A stretch of 64,000 nucleotides of DNA from an uncultured Alphaproteobacteria bacterium (GCA_902553005.1 CACDIK010000002.1:1-64000), one strand, 5' to 3'. Shown: positions 10,307 through 20,752, counted from the first letter of the stretch. Made by a program: numbers and translations. The notes: generated from the sequence alone by a model not told the origin.

Positions 10307-10932
10307 ATGGAACAGTAGTAAAAAACCAACTTATTTTTGATTTTGCATCCGGAGTTCTTGGACCTGCAAAATCGATTTTTGCATCAACTTATTTACAATT
10401 AAACTCAAGCGCCTCAAGAATGAGTAATACTTTTGAAGGCATACTTGGGGACAATCTAATGAATAATGTAGATATTGCGCCTAAAAGTTTAAAATATTCA
10501 GATTGCATAAATAATGACATTATAAAAGCTGAACATCCAGTTAAAAATCCGATTACTACTTTTTTTGGCGATTTAAATAATTTAAATTGGAAACAAGTTT
10601 ATAAAGGTTTTAGAGAATTCACCGCCTTAATTGAAGATAAAGATGAGTTAAAATTAATAAAAATGGACCCAGGAGTTTCCGTGCCACTTCACTCACATGG
10701 AGGTAAAGAATACATACTGGTTTTAGAAGGTAGCTTTCGAGATGAACATGGCGAATATTCAAAAGGTGATATACAAATAAATGATCAGAAAATAAAACAT
10801 ACACCTATAGCATCAAAAGATACTGGGTGTGTATGTCTAAGCATTACTGAAAAAGATGTGATCTTCTTTGGTAAGTACGGATCTTTCTTAAACTTATTTA
10901 CATTTATTAAATCTTTTTTTAAGCAAAAATAA
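10303..10932 (+). CDS. ChrR-like cupin anti-sigma factor
   Basis: Translationally coupled to ECF sigma; cupin motif VPLHSHGGKEYILVLEGSFRDEHGEYSKGDI. Confidence 0.85.
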   Translation: MNGTVVKNQLIFDFASGVLGPAKSIFASTYLQLNSSASRMSNTFEGILGDNLMNNVDIAPKSLKYSDCINNDIIKAEHPVKNPITTFFGDLNNLNWKQVYKGFREFTALIEDKDELKLIKMDPGVSVPLHSHGGKEYILVLEGSFRDEHGEYSKGDIQINDQKIKHTPIASKDTGCVCLSITEKDVIFFGKYGSFLNLFTFIKSFFKQK

Positions 10933-10950
10933 TTTCATTATAGTATAACG

Positions 10951-11952
10951 TTGAACGTGACCAAAATTCACGTTGATTTCATCAGAGGTAAAAGAATTGA
11001 GAGTACCCATCATATTAAAGCATTAGTAACAAACGCTGATGGTAAAATTTTATTATCAACAAATAATGATAACGATTTTTTTTTCCCTCGATCTTCAATT
11101 AAAATATTTCAAGCTATTCCTTTTGCAATGTCAGGAGCGATCAAAAAATATAAATTAAATTCAAAACATATAGCTTTATCCTGCGCTTCTCACAAAGGAG
11201 AGATATTTCATATAAGTGAACTACAAAAATGGATTTCAAAAATAAACTTAAAAATAAAAAATTTAAAATGCGGTGTTCATGGACCATTAGATAAAACGGC
11301 TTCAGAAAAAATAATTTATTCTGGAAAAAAATTTAATGAGTTACATAACAATTGTGCTGGCAAACACTTAGCTATGTTAACAAGTTGCTTGGATAATAAT
11401 CATAGCATCGAAAATTATTTAGATTTCAATCATCCTCATCAAAAGAATATTAGAAAAGTTTTCAATAAATTCACAGAAACGAAATTATCAAAAAAAAATT
11501 TCTCATTAGATGGTTGCAGTGCTCCACAATATTCATTCCAAATAAAATCAATATCTAAAGCCTTAAATAATTTAATTAAATGTTATAATAGTGATCTTGA
11601 ATATTCAATAGCAGCAAGAATACTAATTGATTCGACTTTAAAATATCCAAATTACATTGGAGGAACAAAAAGCTTTGATACTAAAGTGATTGATTCTTCA
11701 AAAAGTAAAATATTTTGTAAACATGGTGCTGAAGGTGTTTTTTTGTTTGCTCATTTGAAAAAGGGAATAAGTGGAGTAGTTAAAGTAACAGATGGTAATG
11801 AAAGAGCAATACCAATAACTATAATGAATATTTTTAAGAAATTAAATATAATTAATAAAAGTGAATTAAGAAACTTACAAAGAAAGGAAGAATTTTATCT
11901 AAAAAATCATGCAGAAAAGAAGATTGGGTTTATTAACTGTAAGATAATATAA
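10951..11952 (+). CDS. L-asparaginase II family protein
   Basis: IKALVTNADGKILLSTNNDNDFFFPRSSIKIFQAIPF, ALSCASHKGE, NNCAGKHLAML motifs. Confidence 0.88.
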   Translation: MNVTKIHVDFIRGKRIESTHHIKALVTNADGKILLSTNNDNDFFFPRSSIKIFQAIPFAMSGAIKKYKLNSKHIALSCASHKGEIFHISELQKWISKINLKIKNLKCGVHGPLDKTASEKIIYSGKKFNELHNNCAGKHLAMLTSCLDNNHSIENYLDFNHPHQKNIRKVFNKFTETKLSKKNFSLDGCSAPQYSFQIKSISKALNNLIKCYNSDLEYSIAARILIDSTLKYPNYIGGTKSFDTKVIDSSKSKIFCKHGAEGVFLFAHLKKGISGVVKVTDGNERAIPITIMNIFKKLNIINKSELRNLQRKEEFYLKNHAEKKIGFINCKII

Positions 11953-12370
11953 GTAACAAAAACATACCAATCAATATTGTTAATGGCAGTCTTAGAAAAT
12001 AGAAGGCACTTTTATTTAATTCGTTAGAAAATATAATAATGTAGTCAAAAAATAATTGTGTTAACAACAGCAGAATTATTAAAATAAATATTATTAAAAT
12101 ATTAATATTATAAAGGTTTAATATTATAATAATAACTGAAAATAGACTTGGTAGAAAACCATAAACTACAATATATGTGGGTGGATTATTTTTTAAATTC
12201 CAGTTAATTGATCCAATAAAAACTATGATTATTAAACTGTAATAAGTAATAAAATTGAGCAAAATCTCTTCTTCAATTTTCAAAAAAAAATATTTATCTA
12301 AAAATACTATAGCGTATGGTATTAAACCAAAATATGAAATTAGGAATTGTATATTAATTTTTTTGAACAT
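11933..12370 (-). CDS. DUF3429-like small membrane protein
   Basis: 145 aa, several TMs, YFGLIPYA...RLPLTILIG pattern. Confidence 0.6.
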   Translation of the reverse strand: MFKKINIQFLISYFGLIPYAIVFLDKYFFLKIEEEILLNFITYYSLIIIVFIGSINWNLKNNPPTYIVVYGFLPSLFSVIIIILNLYNINILIIFILIILLLLTQLFFDYIIIFSNELNKSAFYFLRLPLTILIGMFLLLILSYS

Positions 12371-12375
12371 TAATT

Positions 12376-13248
12376 ATGGTTAAAAATAGTATCATTTTAG
12401 AAATAGAAAAACTTTTAAATAGTAAAAAAATTTTAGATTACAACATTTTATCTGACTCTTTTGGAATAAATTGTTTGAAAATTGAGACAGACGATAAAGA
12501 GCGATATATTGTAAAATATTATTACAAAAAAGAGGGTAAGTTCAATGCAATAAAATCTGAAGCTGATAATATTCTTTTTTTAAATAGTCATAAGTTCAAT
12601 TTTTTTCCAAAAATCATTAATAATAATAAATTTCTAATAATGTCATTCATAGATAACAATAATCATCTGCCAATTAAGACCAATGATGATTTATTAGGTG
12701 CTATAATTTCACTTCATTCTAAAAGGAGTAATGATTATGGATTTAATTTTGATACTCAAATTGGTGGATTAAAGCAGTCAAATTCTAACTCAAAAAATTG
12801 GGTAGAATTCTATAGAGACAAAAGATTGCATTACATATTTGATTTAATTAATAAAAAACAACCAATGGATAAGGCTATAAATACTAAAATTGAACTATTA
12901 TTAAAAAAAATAAATAATTTCATTCCCAGCAATCCAAAACCATCACTGCTACATGGTGATTTATGGGAAGGAAATATACTTTTCAAAAATAAAAAGTTTT
13001 CAGGTTTTATTGATCCAGGATCCTTTTATGGTCATAATGAATTAGAAGTATCCTATTTGAGATGGTTTAATCCTAAATTTATTGATAGGAATTTTTTAGA
13101 TAAATACAATGATCATATAAGTATTGATAAGTATTTCTTAAATTATGAACCAATTTATCAATTGTATTATTCATTATTAAATGTCTATTTATGGGATAGA
13201 AGCTATATTGAAAATGTTCGAGGTTTGTTAGAAAAAATTAAAATATGA
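12376..13248 (+). CDS. Fructosamine kinase/aminoglycoside phosphotransferase-like kinase
   Basis: LLHGDLWEGNILFKNKKFSGFIDPGSFYGHNELEVSYLRWF. Confidence 0.88.
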   Translation: MVKNSIILEIEKLLNSKKILDYNILSDSFGINCLKIETDDKERYIVKYYYKKEGKFNAIKSEADNILFLNSHKFNFFPKIINNNKFLIMSFIDNNNHLPIKTNDDLLGAIISLHSKRSNDYGFNFDTQIGGLKQSNSNSKNWVEFYRDKRLHYIFDLINKKQPMDKAINTKIELLLKKINNFIPSNPKPSLLHGDLWEGNILFKNKKFSGFIDPGSFYGHNELEVSYLRWFNPKFIDRNFLDKYNDHISIDKYFLNYEPIYQLYYSLLNVYLWDRSYIENVRGLLEKIKI

Positions 13249-13252
13249 AAAA

Positions 13253-14305
13253 TTAAACACAGGGGTTGGGATCAGATAAGTGTATGTCTTCAATTTCTTT
13301 TAATAATTCTTTTGACAGCGTAATATCGATGCTATCTATATTCTCTTTAAGTTGGTCCATTGTTGTAGCACCAATTATATTACTCGTAACAAATGGACGA
13401 TCATTCACAAAAGCATTTGCGAAAGTGGAAGGCGCGATATTGTGTTTTTGAGCAAGTTTAAAATATTTTTCAATAGCTCTTTCTCCTCTTTCAGTATGAT
13501 GTCTAGAAAATCTTCGTGGCCAAAGGGTGTATCTAGCTTTTTGAGGATTTTTTCCACCAATGTATTTACCGCTTAGTCTACCGCCTGCTAAAGGTGAGTA
13601 AGCAAGTAAACCACAACTTTCTCTGATAGAAACTTCAGAATTATGAATATCAAATACACGGTTAACTAGACTATAAACATTCTGTATTGACATCATACGA
13701 GGAAGATTTTTTTCCTTAGATATTTGGAGATATTTCATAACACCCCAGGGTGTTTCATTTGATAAACCTGCATATCTAATCTTACCTGACTTAACAAGCT
13801 GATCTAAGTTATATAAAACCTCTTGTACTGTAGTCCAATCATTATCACTTGCGTCATACTCAAAGTCTAAAACTCCAAACTTTGGTACTTTTCTTTCAGG
13901 CCAATGAAGTTGGTATAAATCAATATAATCAGTTTTTAATCTTTTAAGACTTTCATCTATTGCAGCATTCATATTCTTTTTATCAAAACCAAGATTTTTA
14001 GATCCTTCTCTAATCCACTCTAGACCATCTGATTTTGATGCTATTTTTGATGCTAAAATTATTTTATCTCTATTTTTTTTTTCATGAAACCAGTTGCCAA
14101 CTATTTCTTCAGTTTTTCCATAAGTTTCTTTGCGAGGCATTACAGCATACAATTCTGCAGTGTCAAAAAAATTTACTCCTCTTTCGACAGCATAATTCAT
14201 TTGATCAAAACCATCTTGTTGGCTATTTTGTTCACCAAATGTCATGGTACCTAAACAAATGACGCTTACATCAATATCTGTATTTCCCAGTTTTCTATAT
14301 TTCAT
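13253..14305 (-). CDS. Aldo/keto reductase (Tas-like)
   Basis: MKYRKLGNTDIDVSVICLGTMTFGEQNS, GVNFFDTAELYAVMPR, DLYQLHWPER. Confidence 0.95.
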   Translation of the reverse strand: MKYRKLGNTDIDVSVICLGTMTFGEQNSQQDGFDQMNYAVERGVNFFDTAELYAVMPRKETYGKTEEIVGNWFHEKKNRDKIILASKIASKSDGLEWIREGSKNLGFDKKNMNAAIDESLKRLKTDYIDLYQLHWPERKVPKFGVLDFEYDASDNDWTTVQEVLYNLDQLVKSGKIRYAGLSNETPWGVMKYLQISKEKNLPRMMSIQNVYSLVNRVFDIHNSEVSIRESCGLLAYSPLAGGRLSGKYIGGKNPQKARYTLWPRRFSRHHTERGERAIEKYFKLAQKHNIAPSTFANAFVNDRPFVTSNIIGATTMDQLKENIDSIDITLSKELLKEIEDIHLSDPNPCV

Positions 14306-14375
14306 ACTATTTTTATAAAATGCCTTGAAATTGTCGGATTTATAGCGATATTAGTAATAATTAAAAGGAGAAATT

Positions 14376-15128
14376 ATGGCTTTAGACTTTAATCAACGAT
14401 CTTATACTAAATCAGTAGATCAGGCGGCAATTGATGAAGGCTTGAGAGCGTACATGCTTAAAGTCTACAATTATATGACAATCGGCTTATTGCTTACTGG
14501 TTTTATTGCTTACTTTTTTGGAAAAGCATCAATAGTTACTAATGAGATGGGGCAAATTGTTGGGGTAACTCAGGTAGGGGCATTACTTTTTGGGTCTCCT
14601 CTAAAATGGGTGGTTATGCTAGCACCTTTAGGATTTGTTTTTTATTTAAGTGCGAGAATTAACAGAATGTCAGTTTCAGCCGCACAAATTACTTTTTGGC
14701 TTTTTGCAAGTATCATGGGTTTATCTCTTGCATCAGTATTTATAGAATTTACTCAAACTTCGATAGCAAGAGTATTTTTCATTACGGCAAGTACTTTTGG
14801 GGCAATGAGCTTATATGGCTACACTACAAAAAGAGATCTAACAAAACTTGGTGGTTTTTTGTTCATGGGTCTAATTGGTATTATTATAGCAAGTGTGGTA
14901 AATATTTTCGTTGGATCAACAGCCCTTCAATTTGCAATCTCAGTTATTGGTGTTTTAGTATTTGTTGGTTTAACAGCGTACGATACTCAAAATATCAAAA
15001 ATATGTATTATGGTGGGGATAGTGAGGAGATAGGTTCTAAGAAAGCATTAATGGGTGCCTTAAAACTATACCTAGATTTCATTAATCTATTCATTTTATT
15101 ACTACAATTATTTGGCCAAAGAAGATAA
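14376..15128 (+). CDS. Bax inhibitor-1 / YbhL family membrane protein
   Basis: Multi-TM, LTAYDTQNIKNMYY, LYLDFINLFILLLQLFG. Confidence 0.95.
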   Translation: MALDFNQRSYTKSVDQAAIDEGLRAYMLKVYNYMTIGLLLTGFIAYFFGKASIVTNEMGQIVGVTQVGALLFGSPLKWVVMLAPLGFVFYLSARINRMSVSAAQITFWLFASIMGLSLASVFIEFTQTSIARVFFITASTFGAMSLYGYTTKRDLTKLGGFLFMGLIGIIIASVVNIFVGSTALQFAISVIGVLVFVGLTAYDTQNIKNMYYGGDSEEIGSKKALMGALKLYLDFINLFILLLQLFGQRR

Positions 15129-15159
15129 TTCTTTTAAATCCAAAATATCTTTTTATTAT

Positions 15160-15187
15160 ACCCAGTCTTTTATAGACTGGGTTTTTT
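15160..15187 (+). terminator. Rho-independent terminator after the Bax inhibitor gene
   Basis: acccagtct-tttat-agactgggt followed by T7. Confidence 0.9.
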
Positions 15188-15188
15188 T

Positions 15189-16994
15189 ATGTCTAACTTA
15201 GAAAATAAACTTAAGAAAATAGTTAACACCTTTAACAATATAAATAAGGAACAAGGCTATAAAGATATAAAAAAGTTATCTGAAAAATATCAGAAGAATA
15301 TAAAAGTTCTAAATGTATTATCACAGATATCCCAAAAGATGGGTGATATAGATACAGCATTAAACTCTTTAAAAAAAATTTTATTAATCGAAAATAATAA
15401 TGTCGCTCTTCTTTCTAAAATTTATAAATTATTTTTATTCAAATCTTCATTGGATGAAGCTTTAGAATATATTGATACAATTTTAAGAATAGATAAGGGA
15501 CATTATGAGTCAATGCGTGATAAAGCTTATATTTATTTTTTAAAAAATGATTTTATTAATGCAAAAAAATACATAGATGAAATTTTGAAATTAAAAGATG
15601 AAGATTTCTTTGCCTATAATATTAAAGGTTTAATATATTTAAAAAATAACGTTTTGCATGAAGCAAAAGATTATTTTGAGCAAGCAATTAAAATAAATAA
15701 TAAACATGTTGATAGTTACAATAATTTAGGTGTGTGTTTGCTCGAATTAGAGAAATTGAATGAAGCATACAAAATATTTAAAGACGCTTATGAAATAGAC
15801 TCTAGTAATACTAAAACTCTTATAAATCTGGGTAATGTTTTAAGTCTTCAAGATAATATTTTAGAAGCTATAAAAATTTACAGTCAAGCTTTAAATTTGT
15901 CTCCTAATAATCAAGAAATTTTATCTAATATAGCAATATGTTATTGTAGAGAAAATAAAGAAAAGGAAGCTAAAATTTACTATGATAAAGCAATAAAAAT
16001 TAATCCATATGATTATAAATTGAAATATGCCTATTGTACTTTACAGTTAAAAATAAATAATTTTACCAGTTCATGGGATTTGTTTGACTCAAGATTATTG
16101 ATAGAAAAAAATAAAATTAAATTAAATAATTTTGAATTAGTTAAGAATAATCTGTTTGAGAATTTAAATATTCACCCAGAAAATAAAATACTAATTTTAA
16201 GAGAGCAAGGAATAGGTGAAGAAGTTTTATTTAGCTCTGTATATCAAGAGACCATCGATAAGTTTAAAGATATTAAAATTGAAGCTGATAAAAGACTGGT
16301 ATCGGTATTTAATCGATCGTTTCAAAATGATATATTTGTCGAAGATGGATATTATTCAAAAAAATCAAACATATCTGAATTTGATAATGTTGTATATGCA
16401 GGAAGTATAATCAAATTCTTTAGAAAAAGAAAAAGTGATTTTACTATTAGTAATTATTTAATTGCTAGAAATGATATTATTGAAAAATACAAAGAAAAAT
16501 TATCTAATTATAAAGATAAACTCAAAGTAGGTATTTCATGGAAAAGTGTAATAAATATTTATGGAAGTTTAAAATCATTATCTATCAAAGATTTTGAACC
16601 ATTATTTACAAATGACAGGCTTATTATAAACTTACAATATGGAAATATTGAAAAAGACAAAGAATATTTATCAAGTCAGAACAAGAATTTAAAAATTTTT
16701 AATGAATTAGACTTATTCAATGATATTGAGGCTTGTATGGGCTTACTAAAAAACTTAGATTTATTTATAACAGTTAGTAACTCGACAGCTCATTTTGCTG
16801 GAGCTCTAGGTATACCCACAATATTAATATGTCCTAAAAAATCGTCTACGTATTACTATTGGAATACAAAAAGTGGATCATCAATATGGTATAAAAATTT
16901 AAAAGTTTTAAGAGTAGAAAGTTCAATAAATAAAACTATAGAGCAAATTAACAACATTGTAGAAAAAAATAATGAATTTAATTTCTCAAATTAA
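15189..16994 (+). CDS. TPR-repeat protein with C-terminal glycosyltransferase family 9-like domain (paralog A)
   Basis: Multiple 34-aa TPRs; ILREQGIGEEVLFSSVY; TVSNSTAHFAGALGIPTILICP. Confidence 0.8.
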   Translation: MSNLENKLKKIVNTFNNINKEQGYKDIKKLSEKYQKNIKVLNVLSQISQKMGDIDTALNSLKKILLIENNNVALLSKIYKLFLFKSSLDEALEYIDTILRIDKGHYESMRDKAYIYFLKNDFINAKKYIDEILKLKDEDFFAYNIKGLIYLKNNVLHEAKDYFEQAIKINNKHVDSYNNLGVCLLELEKLNEAYKIFKDAYEIDSSNTKTLINLGNVLSLQDNILEAIKIYSQALNLSPNNQEILSNIAICYCRENKEKEAKIYYDKAIKINPYDYKLKYAYCTLQLKINNFTSSWDLFDSRLLIEKNKIKLNNFELVKNNLFENLNIHPENKILILREQGIGEEVLFSSVYQETIDKFKDIKIEADKRLVSVFNRSFQNDIFVEDGYYSKKSNISEFDNVVYAGSIIKFFRKRKSDFTISNYLIARNDIIEKYKEKLSNYKDKLKVGISWKSVINIYGSLKSLSIKDFEPLFTNDRLIINLQYGNIEKDKEYLSSQNKNLKIFNELDLFNDIEACMGLLKNLDLFITVSNSTAHFAGALGIPTILICPKKSSTYYYWNTKSGSSIWYKNLKVLRVESSINKTIEQINNIVEKNNEFNFSN

Positions 16995-18759
16995 TGATAT
17001 TCTTAAAAAATTTGAAACTGGTGATAAATTAAAAAGTTATAAAGAACTTCAAAAAATTTTTAAAAAAAATAAAGATAATAATTTATTACGATATAACCTA
17101 GCAGTTATTCAACAAAGTCTAAACATGAATGAAGAGGCTAGAATAAATTATAATTATTTAATAAAAAATGAAAAAAATCTGAAAGCAATGATTAATCTTT
17201 ATAATATGGATATTACAGAAGCGAATTATTATGAAGCTTTTAACACAATAGAAAGTATTTTAAAAATAAAGACAATTGAAAACGTAATTAAAGACAAAGC
17301 TTTTGTTCTTTATAAATTAAATAGAATTGAAGAAGCAAAAAAAATTTGCATATTTTACCTAAATAAAAATAATGAAAATTTAGGTTTTCTTACTGTAATA
17401 GGTCAGTGTTTATTTCATGAAAGAAAATATGATGAAGCTATTATAATTTTTGAAAAAATACTACAAATAGACTCAAAAAATCTCTCAGCATTAAACTCTT
17501 TAGCAAGGACACATAATGAAAAAAACGACAAACTAAAAGCAGAAGAATACTATCTAAAAGCACTAAAGATTGACGGGTCATCTTTTTATTTGTTAAATAA
17601 TATTGCAGGTTTTTATCGAGAGAATTCATCTTATGATAAAGCTATTGATTACTACAAACAAGCTCTTTCAGTAAATCCAAATAATGCATATATCTATAAC
17701 AATTTAGCTAAAATCTATTTTGATTTAAACAATCATGAAAAAGCTATGGAAAATAGTTTTAAAGCTTTGAAAATGAAAAAAAGTGATGGTGATATTCAAA
17801 AAACAATTGCCTTCATATATCTTAAAGATCATGATTTTGAAAATGGTTGGAACTACTATGATGGAAGATTGGATATAGAGGATTTTAAAGAGAAAAATAA
17901 TTTCATAAAAAAATTAAACAAAAAATTATACAGATCACGTAGTCTTAATAATCAAAAAGGTAAATTTCTAATTGTACGTGAACAGGGAGTTGGGGATGAA
18001 ATACTTTATAGTTCTATGTATGAAGATGTATTAAGTGATTTTGATAATATAATTATAGAGTGTGATCCTCGTTTATTAAATTTCTACAAAAGATCATTCC
18101 CAAAATATAGAACAAAATTTGTTAGCCTTGGAACTATTACAAATGATGATGAAGAGTTTAAAAAAATTGACTATATAATTTATGCTGGAAGCCTAGGAAG
18201 ATATTACCGAAAGAATATAAAAGATTTTAAAAATAATTCTTTTTTAAAATTATACGAAAAAAAATTAGAGGAAATGAATAGAAAATTGTCAATTTATAAA
18301 AAAAAATACAAGATTGGATTATCATGGAAAAGTTTTAGTGATAAATTTGCCACAGATAAATCTCTAAACCTTAAAGATCTTAATAAAATGTTTAGTCTTA
18401 ATAATTGTGATATCTTTAATTTACAATATGGTGATGTTGAAGATGAAATAAATAGTTTCAATAATACAACTAAAAATAAACTACTTAGTATAGAGGGTTT
18501 GGATTTGATAAATGATTTTGAAGGTATTGCTTCATTATTAAAGTCACTTGATGTTTTTATTTCTGTTAGTAACAGTACTGCCCATCTTGCAGGAGCGTTG
18601 GGAGTGAAAACAATTTTGATTAAGCCAGAAAATTTTGCTGTTTTTCATTACTGGAATCAAAAAACAGATAATACTCCATGGTATCCTTCAGTTAGACTGA
18701 TTGACAAAAAAATCTTTTTAAATGATTCTAAATTTTTAAAAAATATTTTAGGTATTTGA
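16972..18759 (+). CDS. TPR-repeat protein with C-terminal glycosyltransferase family 9-like domain (paralog B)
   Basis: Same architecture and motifs as paralog A (IVREQGVGDEILYSSMY; SVSNSTAHLAGALGVKTILI); 23-nt overlap with paralog A. Confidence 0.8.
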   Translation: MNLISQINDILKKFETGDKLKSYKELQKIFKKNKDNNLLRYNLAVIQQSLNMNEEARINYNYLIKNEKNLKAMINLYNMDITEANYYEAFNTIESILKIKTIENVIKDKAFVLYKLNRIEEAKKICIFYLNKNNENLGFLTVIGQCLFHERKYDEAIIIFEKILQIDSKNLSALNSLARTHNEKNDKLKAEEYYLKALKIDGSSFYLLNNIAGFYRENSSYDKAIDYYKQALSVNPNNAYIYNNLAKIYFDLNNHEKAMENSFKALKMKKSDGDIQKTIAFIYLKDHDFENGWNYYDGRLDIEDFKEKNNFIKKLNKKLYRSRSLNNQKGKFLIVREQGVGDEILYSSMYEDVLSDFDNIIIECDPRLLNFYKRSFPKYRTKFVSLGTITNDDEEFKKIDYIIYAGSLGRYYRKNIKDFKNNSFLKLYEKKLEEMNRKLSIYKKKYKIGLSWKSFSDKFATDKSLNLKDLNKMFSLNNCDIFNLQYGDVEDEINSFNNTTKNKLLSIEGLDLINDFEGIASLLKSLDVFISVSNSTAHLAGALGVKTILIKPENFAVFHYWNQKTDNTPWYPSVRLIDKKIFLNDSKFLKNILGI

Positions 18760-19449
18760 GTTAAATTTATTAGAAAGATATTCATCTCTTTCTAATATCC
18801 ATTCTTTTGCAAATTCAACATCTTGCCATTCGGAAAACCAGGGTCCACCTCTTGTATAATGAACTGCATAGGGCTTTTTATTATTATGACCTGAGGTCCA
18901 ACCTTCCAACCAGTTCCATCTTTCGTCTAGTAAGCCAATTTCATTATCTTGACACCATTTGAATTGATGAAGATATGCACCAGTTTCATTATTTACTTTC
19001 TCAACTGTAAGATTCTTTGTGCTTGGATGAGAACAATTATATAGGATAAAACTAGACCAATTTTTTCTTGGATAGATTGTTTGTTTTTGTCCATCCATCT
19101 TATGTTTTTCTTTAGGGGTATAATCATGTTGAACACAATAAGCAGCTTTAGTTTCATCAAGATTTTTTAACAAATTTGCAACATCTCCTAAAAAAATAAA
19201 ATCACAATCACAAAAAACTGCCCACCCTTTATAATTCATAAGTTTAGGAACTAAAAATCTGGAATAAGTAAATTCTGTAGAAGCTAGTGGGTCGACATTT
19301 CTAGTATATAACTTTTTAGCTATGAGTTCCTCGAGCTTTAAAGACATAACGTTTACTTTAATGCTAGATCGCTTTAAAAGTGAATGTTTACATACTCTAT
19401 ATGCAATATCTTCTTTAGAATCATACCCAATGAAGAAATTTAGTTTCAT
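18748..19449 (-). CDS. Glycosyltransferase-like protein (GT8-like)
   Basis: FFIGYDSKEDIAYRVCKHSL, VFCDCDFIFLGDV DXD motif; convergent 12-bp overlap with TPR-GT B. Confidence 0.65.
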   Translation of the reverse strand: MKLNFFIGYDSKEDIAYRVCKHSLLKRSSIKVNVMSLKLEELIAKKLYTRNVDPLASTEFTYSRFLVPKLMNYKGWAVFCDCDFIFLGDVANLLKNLDETKAAYCVQHDYTPKEKHKMDGQKQTIYPRKNWSSFILYNCSHPSTKNLTVEKVNNETGAYLHQFKWCQDNEIGLLDERWNWLEGWTSGHNNKKPYAVHYTRGGPWFSEWQDVEFAKEWILERDEYLSNKFNSNT

Positions 19450-19450
19450 A

Positions 19451-20752
19451 TTAATAATTACTATTTCTTAACATTTTATGTGATGCCCAAACAAGCGAAT
19501 TATAATTTCCAGAATTAGATAAACTACTCCACTCATCTTGGGTTTGGTTAGTAATTCTACAAATCCATGTATCTTCCACATTTGCATTTTCAGCTCTCAA
19601 AATCCATGCATCACTTTTCTGTTTATCATTATTTTGTCCAAGTTCTATGTCTGACATAAAGTAACAGATTTCTTTTGATGGATTAGATCCAATCATACCT
19701 GAAATATTTTCCCTAGCCAAATCCCAGTTTAGATTTTTTATAGCAAAATACACTAAAAGTTTTTTAGACTCCTCTGAATTTAAATTATTTTTAACCAAAT
19801 CATTTATAAATTTTATTTCACTTAAATCATTCTGAATTAAAATTTTTGTTATAATAGATCTCAGTAAAGAACTTTGATTTAAGTTCCAATACTTCTTAAT
19901 TTGTTTACTTAAATTTCTTTTATCATTTAAATTTGCAAGAATCTCTAAGTGTAATTTTATATATGGAGCAAAGCTTTTCTTTAATTCAATTGCTTTTAGA
20001 ATATTTTTTAAAGCATCTTTTAATTCACTATCAGATTTAATTTTTGCTATCTCATAATATCCAATTGATTTATTTTCACTAAGATCATTTTTATTTATAA
20101 TTTTATTTGAGAAGGCTTTATCTGATAATAAAATTAGTTGATTCCAATTCTTTGTTTTGGCAGCAATAAATATTAATGTTTCATAAAGCTTTTCAATATT
20201 AGGGTTTAAAGAGAATAATTTTTCTCCATATAAAAAAGCATGGTGATAATCATGGTTTTTTAAATTTTGTTCCATTAAACCCCTATAACCTAGTGTTTCT
20301 GTCTTTTTTGATTTAATCATATCCTCATAGACATTGTTAAGTTCTGGAAATTTTTTCTCTATCTTTAATACCTCAGATTTTAATAAAAGAGATAAAGATG
20401 GGTCATCTTTTAAATAAGAGGTCATTTTTTTATGAGATTTTATTGCAGATTTATTGTCTTTATTTGCTACAGCAATCATTGCATCAACAAAATGTAAGTA
20501 ACCTTTTTCAATTTTATTATATTTATTTTTTAGAAAATATTTACCGAGTGAAAGTCGTGATCGGAAAAATAAATAAAGCACAAAATATAATAGAAAAACA
20601 AAAGATAAAAAAACAACGGCAAATAAATTTGAAGAAAAAGAATATTTTAAATTTCCTATATCTAAGGATACAATAAATGGATTAGTAAAAATAAAAGTGA
20701 GCGCTATGATTAATAGTAAAAACTGCAATACAAAAATTGAAAATCTATACAT
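19451..20752 (-). CDS. hemY: HemY-like membrane TPR protein
   Basis: Two N-terminal TMs followed by TPR-like helices; C-terminal DDTWICRITNQTQDEW typical of alphaproteobacterial HemY. Confidence 0.75.
   Translation of the reverse strand: MYRFSIFVLQFLLLIIALTFIFTNPFIVSLDIGNLKYSFSSNLFAVVFLSFVFLLYFVLYLFFRSRLSLGKYFLKNKYNKIEKGYLHFVDAMIAVANKDNKSAIKSHKKMTSYLKDDPSLSLLLKSEVLKIEKKFPELNNVYEDMIKSKKTETLGYRGLMEQNLKNHDYHHAFLYGEKLFSLNPNIEKLYETLIFIAAKTKNWNQLILLSDKAFSNKIINKNDLSENKSIGYYEIAKIKSDSELKDALKNILKAIELKKSFAPYIKLHLEILANLNDKRNLSKQIKKYWNLNQSSLLRSIITKILIQNDLSEIKFINDLVKNNLNSEESKKLLVYFAIKNLNWDLARENISGMIGSNPSKEICYFMSDIELGQNNDKQKSDAWILRAENANVEDTWICRITNQTQDEWSSLSNSGNYNSLVWASHKMLRNSNY

Noticed and set aside
14696-15022. 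ORF of 108 aa in another frame inside the Bax inhibitor gene
   Set aside because: Out-of-frame shadow ORF (Cys/Tyr/Ser-rich) of a conserved membrane protein
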